Positions 1 through 8,308 of a stretch of DNA of 11,975 bases are shown here, in pieces; position 1 is the first letter of the stretch; each line of letters opens with the position of its first letter. Source of the DNA: Gammaproteobacteria bacterium (GTDB taxonomy: Bacteria; Pseudomonadota; Gammaproteobacteria; Steroidobacterales; SZUA-146); the NCBI GenBank assembly GCA_003228965.1, contig QIGP01000415.1, forward strand, positions 1 to 11,975, read 5' to 3'. The position numbers and the translations under genes were made by a program. The notes below the pieces were generated by a model. That model saw nothing but the letters and a program-made list of their open reading frames with translations. It made no database searches and was not told where the DNA came from.

Positions 1-181
1 ACTGAGTGAGGGCACAATCACAGAAAAACACATTCTGGGCGATTATTATGACTTGTGCACTCAAACCAAACTCAATAGAAACCCCGATGATATAACATTT
101 TTGAAGAACGGCGGTGGCGGTCATCTAGATTTGATGTGCGCACACTACATTTACAAAACGTATCTTCAAACACAGCTTTAA
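1..181 (+). CDS. Ornithine cyclodeaminase/mu-crystallin family protein, C-terminal fragment
   Basis: Only the last 59 codons (frame starting at base 2) and a TAA stop lie in the window; the 5' part is outside. The visible peptide reads GTITEKHILGDYYDLC, then an Arg-containing linker, then DDITFLKNGGGGHLDL and a final helix AHYIYKTYL. That order matches the C-terminus of the ornithine cyclodeaminase/mu-crystallin NAD(P)-binding family, where a 'G.I....I.G.L.DL..G...GR' helix precedes an 'ITLFKS.G.A..DL..A..VY' segment. Family members deaminate or reduce small amino or imino acids (ornithine to proline, alanine dehydrogenase, ketimine reductase); the specific substrate cannot be told from this tail. 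The NGGGG in place of the more usual KSVG is a little atypical. No T-rich terminator follows, only the palindrome at 197-216. Family assignment rests on motif memory, not on a search. Confidence 0.55.
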   Translation, partial: LSEGTITEKHILGDYYDLCTQTKLNRNPDDITFLKNGGGGHLDLMCAHYIYKTYLQTQL

Positions 182-198
182 CTTCACACCACCAAGAG

Positions 199-214
199 TG
201 TGACGCTCGTCACA
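199..214. promoter_or_regulatory. Candidate CRP/Vfr-type operator (TGTGA-N6-TCACA)
   Basis: Bases 199-214 read TGTGACGCTCGTCACA, an exact match to the CRP half-site consensus TGTGA-N6-TCACA. The palindrome is perfect over 8 bp per arm (197-204 and 209-216) around GCTC. It lies 18 bases after the stop of the upstream gene and about 240 bases before the pilY1 start. CRP and its Pseudomonas homologue Vfr bind this motif and Vfr controls type IV pilus genes, which makes a role at pilY1 plausible. The same sequence could fold as an RNA hairpin, but the bases after it (TCTAAAAAC) are not a U-tract, so a terminator is less likely. No convincing -35/-10 pair was found beside it. Confidence 0.4.
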
Positions 215-454
215 CTTCTAAAAACTCGACGTTACTTAAAGCAAGAATCTGCAAAACCGGTTTGCGAAGTAAATGCGCAAACAAGGCATTTTACAGGCTC
301 GTTATGAACCGTTCATCGGCCTGGCGGAGTATCTTGTCGCAAGTTTCGTGCATAAATTCGCGTTGCTCTTAAGATAGCTCCATAGCGTTAAGTCGACGAA
401 CAGAAATCTACTTAACAAAATTTATTGACGTTATTTTTATACGGAATTAGTGCA

Positions 455-3400
455 ATGAGTAATTTTATTCGACGATATATGTCCAACGCCGGAATCACAG
501 CAACCGCTGCTGTTTGGGTTCTCTTTACTGGAATGCCAGTATGGGCGGACGACACGGAAATCTACTTCGGCCAACCTCAGAGTGATCCTAACAACAATCC
601 CAATGTGTTGTTTATCATCGACTCCTCTGGCTCAATGGACGCAACGGTGTGGGACGACGTGCCTCTCTACCGTGACCGGCTGGCAGTTGTGCAGGACGTA
701 ACAACTACGCTTATCGATGAAATGGAAAACGTCAACATCGGTATGATGAAATACGATATTGCCTACACTCAGCGACCCGGCTGGCAGGACGACTACGATC
801 TTCTGGGACAGGGCGGCATGGTGGTTCATCCTATATCAGACCTTGCCTCTAACAAATCCGATCTGGTAACCCGCATTAACAATATTCATCACTTCGGAAG
901 CACTCCGTTGGCCGAAACGTATTACGAAGCTGGCTTGTACTTCACGGGCGGGAAAGTCGATTTCGGTCTTGACTCTTGGCACAGTTTTGAGGACAACGGA
1001 ACGACCTGGCTGCAACCGTTGCTGTCGCACCCCGACAGCTATACAGGCTCCAATTACGATTCACCGTTTAAAGGCGCGTGTCAGCGCAACTTTATTGTCT
1101 ACCTTAGTGACGGCGCACCTACCTACGACGCCAACGCAGAAGATCGCATAGAAACGCTCATGAGTGACTCAAATTACGACGGCCATGCAAGCGACGTCTG
1201 CCTGAACGCAGAAAATGGTTCAAGCAGCGGCCGTTGTATCGATGAGTTTGCCGAATTCCTGTACAAGAATGACTTTGACGACAGCATTGCAGGCACGCAA
1301 AACGTTATTAGCCACTTTATTGGCTTTAACGTTGATCTACCCATCTTTGAAGAAGCTGCAAACCGAGGTGGTGGCAACTACTACCAGGCTAACAATGCCG
1401 ATCAGCTTCGTGAAAATCTTACCGACATTCTGAAAGAAGTCGTCGATTCCAACGACGGGTTTACAGCTCCTGCGGTCACCGTTAACGCGTTCGACCGTGC
1501 GAGCCATCTCGATCAGTTATTCTTCACGGTGTTCAAACCAACCGCACAGGCGCGTTGGAACGGTAACCTGAAGAAATACAAATTCGTTCCAAGAGACAAT
1601 GAGGAAGGCCTCGTTATTGTTGATGCGAACGGCGACCCGGCTGTAGACCCTGCAACGGGCTTCTTCTACGACGGTCGTGAAGCTAACGGCTCGCCTAACG
1701 CTGCGCTGCCAAAAGCTCGTAGCTACTGGTCTGTAGACAGCAACGGCAGTCCTATTGAAGATGGCGCTACGGTATCTCTTGGCGGTGCATCAAGCGTATT
1801 GCCAGTCGACCCGGAACTTCGTAAACTTTACACGGCTGTGGGCACATCAGGTCTGGAACTGCTAAAGAACTCTACAGCATTTCAAACCAGGCTGGACAAC
1901 TTGCATTCCGCGGCCAGCCAGACGCCCGCTTTAACCTCAGCACAATGGGGTCAGTGGGCTACCGGCTACGATGTTAAAGACGACGATGGAGACGGCAGCA
2001 TCACTGATGCGCGCAACCAATTCGGCGCCCCTCTGCATTCGAAACCAGCGGTTGTTGTTTACGGCGGCACCAATGACTCTCCGGACGCAGTTATTTTCAT
2101 GGGCACTAACGACGGCATGCTTCACGCGATCAGCAGTCAAACCGGTGAAGAGCTCTGGGGCTTCATGCCAGAAGAAATGTGGGACATTGTTCCTGAACTT
2201 GCTGAAAACAAAACTGCCAATGGTGACATCCCTTACGGTGTAGACGGGCACATTGTCATTGAGAAGAAAGACGACGGTGACGGCGCCATCGACGGTCCAG
2301 GACAAGGCGATCACGTATACCTCTACTTCGGTATGCGCCGTGGTGGTACTACTTACTACAAACTCGACGTTACGGACCACACACAGGCTCCAATAATCAA
2401 GTGGAAATTTGACACCTCTGGAGAAAGCTGGTCTCGCCCTGTTGTTGCCAAAGTGAACTTCGGCAACGATGAGAATCCAATTCCAAAGAAAGTTATTCTT
2501 TTAGGTGGCGGTTACGACCCAAGCCAGGAGACTGATAGCTCGTACTCTGTCGACCCTAATACGGCAGGCAACTCCATTCACATGCTCGACGCGGAAACGG
2601 GTAACGAACTTTGGCGTGCAAGCGACACCAACGATTCACCAAGCTCGCCGGCGTTCCTGGCTGTACCGGACATGAAGAGCCCAATTCCTTCTTCCGTGCG
2701 TGTTCTGGACATGGACCTCGACGGGTTCGTAGATCGTATGTACGTCAACGACCTTGCAGGCCGTTTGTTCCGTTTCGACATACACACTGACGGCAGCAGC
2801 CAACGCGTGACAGCGGGGATGATTGCTGAGCTCGGTGGTTCTGAAAACGGTGGCGCCAATCACAATCGTCGCTACTACTACGCACCGGACGTCGCTCTTA
2901 GCTCAACCTACGGCGTACAGTTCCTGACGATCACAATGGGCTCAGGCTTCCGTGCTCACCCGCTAAATGAAACAATTAGGGATCGTTTGTCGGGTGTGCG
3001 TGACTACAACGTATTCAATAAACTTGGCACGGACACTTCATCGACCGGAGCTGAATACGAATACGGTACTACTTTCGAAACCATGTCCAAGATTATCGGA
3101 AATAATCAGAACGACGTGGTTCCTGATGGTGCCAAAGGCTGGTACAAAACTATAGGCAGTAATGGCCAGAAAGCCCTTGCTCGTTCCAGAATATTCCAGA
3201 ACAAAGCCTATTTCACCACTTACACTCCAGGTGAAGGAGACAATTCAAACCCGTGCGCTCCGGCGGTGGGTACGGGCAAGCTCTACACCATCGACCTGAG
3301 AACTGGTCAAACCGAAGATGTTGCTCTTGAAAAACCAGGTATCCCACCTGAGATTACGTTTATTTTCGGTGAAGCTGAGGTAGGCGATATCGACGACTGC

Positions 3401-3601
3401 TTCGGCGCAACGTGCGTCACAACACCAGGTGGTGGCCCAACTGAAGGCGGCATCGATCCTCCAGGCGAAGGTACGGATGACCAAGACAGCATCAAGCCTG
3501 GTCAACGTGACGTTGAATGTGTGGCGGGGCCTGAGTCCTGTGTTGCTGACTCCGCAGAGTTACCCAAACGTACGTTCTGGCGACAGACCACGGATGACTA
3601 G
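455..3601 (+). CDS. pilY1: PilY1/PilC-like type IV pilus tip-associated adhesin with von Willebrand A domain
   Basis: A 1048-residue exported protein. Residues 1-31 form a signal peptide (basic start, hydrophobic core, cut near PVWA/DD). Residues about 50-340 form a von Willebrand A domain with a full MIDAS: D56-x-S58-x-S60, T150 in GSTPLAE and D219 in LSDG. The C-terminal half matches the PilY1 beta-propeller: HSKP, GTNDGMLHA and ELWGFMPEEMW blocks, then a calcium loop at 752-766 with acidic residues D752, D754, D756, D760 and D766. The end KRTFWRQ resembles the PilY1 terminus, after a Gly/Pro/Asp-rich linker. PilY1 proteins sit at the pilus tip, prime pilus assembly and adhere to or sense surfaces. 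ATG 455 is chosen because GGAA lies 8 bases upstream; the TTG at 425 has no ribosome site. Unlike typical loci, no minor pilin genes (fimU, pilV, pilW, pilX, pilE) adjoin it. Size is near the roughly 1160 residues of the Pseudomonas protein. Confidence 0.88.
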   Translation: MSNFIRRYMSNAGITATAAVWVLFTGMPVWADDTEIYFGQPQSDPNNNPNVLFIIDSSGSMDATVWDDVPLYRDRLAVVQDVTTTLIDEMENVNIGMMKYDIAYTQRPGWQDDYDLLGQGGMVVHPISDLASNKSDLVTRINNIHHFGSTPLAETYYEAGLYFTGGKVDFGLDSWHSFEDNGTTWLQPLLSHPDSYTGSNYDSPFKGACQRNFIVYLSDGAPTYDANAEDRIETLMSDSNYDGHASDVCLNAENGSSSGRCIDEFAEFLYKNDFDDSIAGTQNVISHFIGFNVDLPIFEEAANRGGGNYYQANNADQLRENLTDILKEVVDSNDGFTAPAVTVNAFDRASHLDQLFFTVFKPTAQARWNGNLKKYKFVPRDNEEGLVIVDANGDPAVDPATGFFYDGREANGSPNAALPKARSYWSVDSNGSPIEDGATVSLGGASSVLPVDPELRKLYTAVGTSGLELLKNSTAFQTRLDNLHSAASQTPALTSAQWGQWATGYDVKDDDGDGSITDARNQFGAPLHSKPAVVVYGGTNDSPDAVIFMGTNDGMLHAISSQTGEELWGFMPEEMWDIVPELAENKTANGDIPYGVDGHIVIEKKDDGDGAIDGPGQGDHVYLYFGMRRGGTTYYKLDVTDHTQAPIIKWKFDTSGESWSRPVVAKVNFGNDENPIPKKVILLGGGYDPSQETDSSYSVDPNTAGNSIHMLDAETGNELWRASDTNDSPSSPAFLAVPDMKSPIPSSVRVLDMDLDGFVDRMYVNDLAGRLFRFDIHTDGSSQRVTAGMIAELGGSENGGANHNRRYYYAPDVALSSTYGVQFLTITMGSGFRAHPLNETIRDRLSGVRDYNVFNKLGTDTSSTGAEYEYGTTFETMSKIIGNNQNDVVPDGAKGWYKTIGSNGQKALARSRIFQNKAYFTTYTPGEGDNSNPCAPAVGTGKLYTIDLRTGQTEDVALEKPGIPPEITFIFGEAEVGDIDDCFGATCVTTPGGGPTEGGIDPPGEGTDDQDSIKPGQRDVECVAGPESCVADSAELPKRTFWRQTTDD

Positions 3602-3623
3602 CCGGCCACAGGGCTAGATTAAG

Positions 3624-3651
3624 AAAAGGGCCCGCGAGGGTCCTTTTTTTT
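3624..3651 (+). terminator. Rho-independent terminator after pilY1
   Basis: A 10-bp stem (AAAAGGGCCC at 3624-3633 with GGGTCCTTTT at 3638-3647, one G-U pair) closes a GCGA loop and runs into a T-tract ending at 3651. It starts 22 bases after the pilY1 stop, which marks pilY1 as the last gene of its transcript. Confidence 0.9.
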
Positions 3652-3792
3652 GGCTTGTTGTGAGACAGACCGCGATTCAATTTAAAGGTCTGCTTTACTC
3701 TCCACTGTGCGAGTATTTCTAGCACGTACCATACAACCCAATCACCAGAAACGGTATACTTGGGCCACCTCGTCAAAGTTATAAAAAGATAT

Positions 3793-4506
3793 ATGCACAA
3801 CAGTTTACTGGACAAGCTCAAACCCCATTTGCCCATACTCGTCTTCCTGCTACCGGTCATCTCAATTAACCTGGCGTATCTGGTAGCCAGTTTTCAAGCG
3901 CATATTCCACAGTGCATCCCCTATTTCTCCGGGTGCACGTCAATTAGTTCTGCCGGCCGCATCATGCCGCAAAAAGGGATATTCCTGATAGGTATGGTCC
4001 CAGCGGCCATCTTGTCCATGCAGCTTTGGTATCAAAGTGAGGGCTGGTTTACCAGGGATCCAAAGCGTAAACCTTCTACAACGCTTGTCCTGACCGGAGC
4101 CCTGGCCTCTTTGTGCCTGCTTGTGTACGTAGCAACGCTAGGCATTCCAGGCGATGTTTACCGGCTCTTTCGCAAGTTTGGCGTTCTGCTCTACTTTGGA
4201 TGTACGTTTATTGCCCAGCTTCTACTCATTCGACGACTCCAGCAACTAGCCATCGAAACAGGCGACTCGCAACACCGGGTTCTTGCCAACCGACTACTCA
4301 AACTGTGTGTTTTAATATTATTGTGTGGCATTGTCATTGTGCCTATCAGTCTCATCGAAGATCCCGTTCGACGAAAACAGATAGAAAATATTGTCGAATG
4401 GAACTACGCCCTTTTATTGCATATATACTACGTGGTCCTGTACCCGGCGTGGCGCCGGTTCGCTACCCAAATTAATAAAGACACGGAGCTAACCCATGGA
4501 TATTGA
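3793..4506 (+). CDS. Six-helix membrane protein, Frag1/DRAM/Sfk1-like
   Basis: A 237-residue, strongly hydrophobic protein with about six membrane helices (residues roughly 13-33, 62-79, 97-116, 128-147, 168-187, 203-219). The first extramembrane loop holds IPYFSGCTSISSAGR, resembling the 'YIS..S' loop after helix 1 in the Frag1/DRAM/Sfk1 family, which includes eukaryotic PGAP2 and autophagy modulator DRAM. Bacterial members have no settled function. Start choice is uncertain: a TTG in the same frame at 3760 would add 11 residues, but TATACT at 3755-3760 could be a -10 box, which favours ATG 3793 as first codon inside the transcript. No good ribosome site precedes either start. Its last 11 bases overlap the start of the following RNase gene, so the two are probably co-transcribed and translationally coupled. 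The family call is moderate; the membrane topology is clear. Confidence 0.6.
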   Translation: MHNSLLDKLKPHLPILVFLLPVISINLAYLVASFQAHIPQCIPYFSGCTSISSAGRIMPQKGIFLIGMVPAAILSMQLWYQSEGWFTRDPKRKPSTTLVLTGALASLCLLVYVATLGIPGDVYRLFRKFGVLLYFGCTFIAQLLLIRRLQQLAIETGDSQHRVLANRLLKLCVLILLCGIVIVPISLIEDPVRRKQIENIVEWNYALLLHIYYVVLYPAWRRFATQINKDTELTHGY

Positions 4507-5920
4507 ATTTTTTGGCGCCGCCGGCGAAGTAACGGGGTCCTGTCATATTTTGACCGTAAATAAGAAACGCATTCTGCTGGACTGCGGCATGATTCAAGGC
4601 GGTAAGAAAGCCGAAGCGCGAAATCGCGACCCTTTCCCGTTTGAGGCGTCCAACATTGATGCGGTGGTATTAAGCCACGCCCACATCGATCACTCTGGCC
4701 GTTTGCCGTTACTGGTGCGCCGTGGCTTCACCGGCCCTATATGGACCCATAACGCCTCACAAGACCTTTGTCATATATTGCTCGAAGATTCCGCCCGTCT
4801 CGGCACGCAGGACGTCGAGCGTAAAAACCGCAAGCGCGCACGTCAGGGTAAGGAGCTTCTGCAACCTTTATACACTTCCGCAAATGCGCAAGCTGCACTT
4901 CGACAAATTCGTGGCCTGCGTTACCGCGAACCGAAAGAAATCATTCCGGGCATCACGGTCACTTTCAAAGATGCCGGACATATTCTTGGGTCTTGCCTCG
5001 TTATAATTAAGGCCACTGAAAACGAAGAGACGCGTACAATTGTTTTTAGCGGAGACCTGGGGCAGTACAACACGCCAATATTGCAAGACCCCGAACCAAT
5101 CGCTCACGCCGACGTAGTGCTCATGGAAAGCACGTACGGCGGACGCCAGCACCGTGACCGCGAACAAACCATCGCAGAGCTCGGTGAAATTATTCAAGAG
5201 GCCAAAAAAACCGGCGGCAACATAATGATTCCGGCGTTTGCGGTTGGCCGCAGCCAGGAACTTCTCTATCTCTTTGGTCGCCATTTTGATGAGTGGCAAA
5301 TGGACGACTGGAAAATCTATCTCGACAGCCCTATGGCTATAGAAGCGACCAAGATTTACTGGGACCACCCACATCTGTACGACGAAGAAGCAACTAGGCT
5401 ACGCAAGGGCAGCCACGACATGCCGCCGCTTAAGAATCTGACTCTTAGCAAAAGCGCTGATGACTCAAGAAGCATCAATAAGCAAAAAAGCCGCTGCATT
5501 ATATTAGCTGGTAGCGGAATGTGCAGCGGTGGGCGCATTCTTCATCACCTGAAACACAATATTTGGAAGGAAAAAAACCACGTATTGTTTGTGGGCTACC
5601 AATCGAGAGGTTCATTAGGTCGACGCCTGGTTGAAAAACGGCCCTACGTACGCATTCACGGGGACAACATTAAAGTGGCCGCCCACATTCATACCATTGG
5701 CGGGCTCTCTGCACACGGTGACGAGAACGACCTGGCCAGGTGGTACAGCCACTTTGAGTCGCGCCCACCGGTCTACCTTGTGCACGGTGAAAAACGTTCG
5801 GCTCGAAAACTTAAAGAAAAATTCAAAGCCGACTTTGGTGCTCAGGTAACGCTAACCGACCCCGGGATGAAGCTTGATCTCATAACCAGGAAACTCACTT
5901 CTAAAGGCGTACCTCTGTAA
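4496..5920 (+). CDS. MBL-fold beta-CASP RNA-processing metallo-hydrolase (CPSF73/Ysh1-like)
   Basis: A 474-residue cytoplasmic protein. Metallo-beta-lactamase motifs run in order: SHAHIDHSGR (H61, H63, D65, H66), GHILGS (H162) and FSGDLG (D187), together the set for two zinc ions. The beta-CASP insert shows ESTYGG (E211, motif A), PAFAVGRSQE (245-254) and GSGMCSGGRILHHL (339-352). SAHGD (H407, motif B) and LVHGE (H430, motif C) close the active site. Proteins of this type, such as Thermus TTHA0252, are endo/5'-exoribonucleases related to the eukaryotic pre-mRNA cleavage factor CPSF73. All expected metal ligands are present, so it should be active; the RNA targets are unknown. GGAG at 4485-4488 lies 7 bases before the ATG, inside the upstream gene, whose end it overlaps by 11 bases. 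It converges with the minus-strand pair 26 bases downstream, and no clear terminator separates them. Confidence 0.9.
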   Translation: MDIEFFGAAGEVTGSCHILTVNKKRILLDCGMIQGGKKAEARNRDPFPFEASNIDAVVLSHAHIDHSGRLPLLVRRGFTGPIWTHNASQDLCHILLEDSARLGTQDVERKNRKRARQGKELLQPLYTSANAQAALRQIRGLRYREPKEIIPGITVTFKDAGHILGSCLVIIKATENEETRTIVFSGDLGQYNTPILQDPEPIAHADVVLMESTYGGRQHRDREQTIAELGEIIQEAKKTGGNIMIPAFAVGRSQELLYLFGRHFDEWQMDDWKIYLDSPMAIEATKIYWDHPHLYDEEATRLRKGSHDMPPLKNLTLSKSADDSRSINKQKSRCIILAGSGMCSGGRILHHLKHNIWKEKNHVLFVGYQSRGSLGRRLVEKRPYVRIHGDNIKVAAHIHTIGGLSAHGDENDLARWYSHFESRPPVYLVHGEKRSARKLKEKFKADFGAQVTLTDPGMKLDLITRKLTSKGVPL

Positions 5921-5946
5921 GCATCGGTCGAGACAGAATGTGCAAG

Positions 5947-6207
5947 TTACTTGAGCAGCGGATGGTCTTTAGGCAACTCGCGCATGATCCAACGAGCCAG
6001 CACCCGTTTGTAGTTAGGCAATCCGAGCTGGTCGTTAGCCAAAGGAATCACTTTCTTGTCGTGCACTAACAATCGGTAGCAGTACTCCATTTTTAGCGCC
6101 GCGGAATCGGTCGGCTCGAACTCAGCGACTTCACGCTTTTCAGCGTCCTCCATAATGACCCGTAGCGCTTCTTTTACCAGCGCCGATTCGTTCTTGATTT
6201 TTTTCAT
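5947..6207 (-). CDS. Small conserved protein, DUF5062-like
   Basis: An 86-residue soluble protein beginning MKKIKNESALVKEALRV and ending RELPKDHPLLK, rich in Lys and Glu, with no signal peptide or membrane helix. The opening KIKNE helix, the central YCYRLLVHDK segment and the LPKDHPLLK end resemble the DUF5062 family of gammaproteobacteria as I remember it; its function is unknown and the name needs a profile search. The ATG is well supported: the stop of the upstream argD gene (6220-6222) is followed directly by CAAGGAACCGTT, giving an AAGGA ribosome site 6 bases before the start. The 12-base gap means it is co-transcribed with argD as the second gene. The order argD then DUF5062-like may be chance, as nothing in the protein suggests arginine metabolism. 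Confidence 0.7.
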   Translation of the reverse strand: MKKIKNESALVKEALRVIMEDAEKREVAEFEPTDSAALKMEYCYRLLVHDKKVIPLANDQLGLPNYKRVLARWIMRELPKDHPLLK

Positions 6208-6219
6208 AACGGTTCCTTG

Positions 6220-7452
6220 TCAATCTCTCCAGTCACTTTCGAGCGCGGCGTCAAGCCTGGACAACATAAGCTCAACGTCTGCTTCACTTATGGTCAATGG
6301 CGGCAACAAGCGCAGTACGCCAGAGCCTGCTTGCAGTACGAGCAGGCTCTGATCCCTGCACGCACTAACAAGGTCCACTATATGGCTTTTAAATTCCGAC
6401 TCCAGTTCAGCTCCCAACATTAAGCCTCGACCACGGATGTGAGCGAATACTGAGTGTTTCTTGTTAATGTTGCCAAGGCCCTGGGTAAGTAGTGCACCCA
6501 GAGCACCAACCCTTTGCAACAAAGCAGGATCACAAGCAAGCTCCATAACGGCGCCTGCAGCGGCACAACATACAGGGTTTCCTCCAAACGTAGAGCCGTG
6601 GCTGCCTGGCTCCAACACGTCTTTCAACCGACTGCCAATCAGTGTCGCCCCTATGGGCAAACCACCGCCAAGGGCTTTTGCTGACGTTAGCACATCCGGG
6701 ACAAACGATTCGTACCACTCGTGAGCCCACAGTTTGCCGGTACGTGCTACACCGCATTGAACTTCGTCGACAATGACATACGCCCCAAACGCTTTAGTCA
6801 GTCGTTGAATTTCGGTGATGAATTCAGGCCTTGCAACGTGAATACCACCCTCGCCTTGCACCGGCTCAAACATCACCGCACAAACCGTGTCATCGAAAAT
6901 CTCGTTAAGAGCTTCAACATTATTGTATTCGCAATAGCGAAACCCACCAGGTAGCGGCTCAAAGCCTTGCTGGTATTTAGGCTGCGCCGTAGCCGTAACG
7001 GTAGCCAGGGTACGGCCGTGAAACCCCCCACTGAAGGTAATGATGTTACGTCGCTCAGGCGGGCGATTGAGACTGGCCGCTTTTCGTACAAGTTTAATGG
7101 CCGCCTCGTTAGCTTCTGCCCCTGAATTGGCAAAAAACACGCGTTCGGCAAACGAAGAGTTGATCAGTTGCTGTGCCAGTTCCAAAGAGGGCAGCGTATA
7201 GAACAGGTTGCTGGTGTGCCACACCCTGTCCAGTTGACATAGCACAGCGGCGCGAACACTCGGGTGCCCCTGGCCAAAGGAAGTCACACTGATTCCCGAG
7301 CCAAAATCGAGATAGCGCTGGCCGGTGGAGGCCACAAGGTGAGTACCGTCTGCATCGACAAACGTGAGCGGCGCAGGGCCGTAGTTATTGGCCAGAAGAC
7401 TCTCGGCCCTTTCGGTATACTCGTCGCCTGGACGGACAGATTCGGGAGGCAT
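6220..7452 (-). CDS. argD: Acetylornithine/succinylornithine aminotransferase (class III, PLP)
   Basis: A 410-residue class III aminotransferase. PLP-binding features are all visible: NSGAEANEAAIK (109-120), FSGGFHGRT (140-148), EPVQGEGG (196-203), DEVQ (229-232) and the Schiff-base lysine K259 in TSAKALGGG, then GSHGSTFGGNP (283-293). The TSAKALGGG and GSHGST blocks are those of E. coli ArgD/AstC. ArgD moves the amino group from N-acetylornithine to 2-oxoglutarate in arginine biosynthesis and can also serve lysine (succinyl-diaminopimelate) synthesis; AstC does the reverse in arginine breakdown. Without ast or other arg genes nearby the two roles cannot be separated. The ATG at 7452 is the only credible start because the frame is closed by TAA shortly upstream; it lacks a well-spaced Shine-Dalgarno sequence (only AGG 2 bases away). 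It is first in a unit with the DUF5062-like gene and divergent from msrA. Confidence 0.88.
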   Translation of the reverse strand: MPPESVRPGDEYTERAESLLANNYGPAPLTFVDADGTHLVASTGQRYLDFGSGISVTSFGQGHPSVRAAVLCQLDRVWHTSNLFYTLPSLELAQQLINSSFAERVFFANSGAEANEAAIKLVRKAASLNRPPERRNIITFSGGFHGRTLATVTATAQPKYQQGFEPLPGGFRYCEYNNVEALNEIFDDTVCAVMFEPVQGEGGIHVARPEFITEIQRLTKAFGAYVIVDEVQCGVARTGKLWAHEWYESFVPDVLTSAKALGGGLPIGATLIGSRLKDVLEPGSHGSTFGGNPVCCAAAGAVMELACDPALLQRVGALGALLTQGLGNINKKHSVFAHIRGRGLMLGAELESEFKSHIVDLVSACRDQSLLVLQAGSGVLRLLPPLTISEADVELMLSRLDAALESDWRD

Positions 7453-7629
7453 AGCCTGAGTGTAGTCTGCAAGCCAATGGTTGTCTTGGCTTTTTTAAAA
7501 ATCAGCGGCCAAAAATAGATCGCTGTATAAAATGTCGGGAGCAAAAGGGCCGTCACGCGGTCGAAATGTTTCAGACTTGAACTTGGCACGCGGCGCCCGC
7601 ATGTATTCGATATTAAGCAGGAATTTGCT

Positions 7630-8271
7630 ATGAGCACTACACAAAACGCTATTATGGTAAGCGCAGCCAACGCCCTCCCGGGGCGCGACGAGGCGTTAAC
7701 CATCAACAATCGCCATTTCGTTAACGGCGCCCCCCTGCAAGCCCCTTTCAAGGCTGGAACCCAAACTGCCGTGTTCGGACTTGGATGTTTCTGGGGTGCT
7801 GAGCGCCTCTACTGGGACCTCGATGGCGTAGTTTCTACCGCGGTAGGTTACGCCTGTGGATTCACTCAAAATCCGACTTATGAGGAAGTGTGCTCGGGAC
7901 TTACAGGCCACTCTGAAGTCGTACTTGTGGCCTATGATCCGGAACGCATCTCGTACGCGCGACTGCTGCAGGTATTTTTCGAATCGCACAATCCTACGCA
8001 AGGCATGCGTCAGGGAAACGACCGTGGAACGCAATATCGATCTGTTATACAGTACGCCAATGCTGAGCAGCACAAGCTCGCCCTGGCAGCCGTTGACGCC
8101 TATCAACAACAACTGAACGGCGCCAATATGGACTTGATAACCACAAGCCTGGAAGGCGCGAGTCCGTTTTTTTATGCTGAAGACTACCACCAGCAATATC
8201 TGGCAAAAAATCCGAATGGATACTGTGGTATCGGCGGCACTGGTGTAACGTGCCCAATTCCACAGGCGTAG
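7630..8271 (+). CDS. msrA: Peptide-methionine (S)-S-oxide reductase
   Basis: A 213-residue cytoplasmic repair enzyme that reduces the S-epimer of methionine sulfoxide in proteins, recycled by thioredoxin. The catalytic motif GCFWG has its cysteine at C53, and the C-terminal resolving cysteines lie in GYCGIGG and GVTCP, the same three-cysteine arrangement as E. coli MsrA (212 residues). Other family blocks are ALPGRD near the N-terminus, [34 protein letters not shown] and [10 protein letters not shown]. The long N-terminal extension before the catalytic core is also E. coli-like. AGCAGGAA ends 7 bases before ATG 7630, a good ribosome site. It is divergent from argD across a 177-base intergenic region and probably co-transcribed with the signal peptidase gene 37 bases downstream, since no terminator lies between them. 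Confidence 0.96.
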   Translation: MSTTQNAIMVSAANALPGRDEALTINNRHFVNGAPLQAPFKAGTQTAVFGLGCFWGAERLYWDLDGVVSTAVGYACGFTQNPTYEEVCSGLTGHSEVVLVAYDPERISYARLLQVFFESHNPTQGMRQGNDRGTQYRSVIQYANAEQHKLALAAVDAYQQQLNGANMDLITTSLEGASPFFYAEDYHQQYLAKNPNGYCGIGGTGVTCPIPQA

Positions 8272-8308
8272 ACATCTCAAAACCGATCACCCTCACGACG
8301 AGAATTTA

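Noticed and set aside
136..372. 78-codon open frame between the cyclodeaminase-like fragment and pilY1
   Set aside because: It starts inside the upstream gene in another frame, crosses the palindrome at 197-216, has no ribosome site and no protein-like composition.
1937..2380. 147-codon minus-strand frame inside pilY1
   Set aside because: It is the antisense shadow of well-matched PilY1 propeller sequence and has no ribosome site.
4868..5374. 168-codon minus-strand frame inside the beta-CASP RNase gene
   Set aside because: The plus-strand reading has all metal motifs in order across this stretch, so the antisense frame is incidental.
7583..7611. TTGGCA with a weak TTCGAT/TATTCG as an msrA promoter
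   Set aside because: The start site would fall on the msrA ribosome site and the -10 match is poor.
7696..8280. 194-codon minus-strand frame across msrA
   Set aside because: MsrA is unambiguous on the plus strand; the antisense frame has no recognisable domain.
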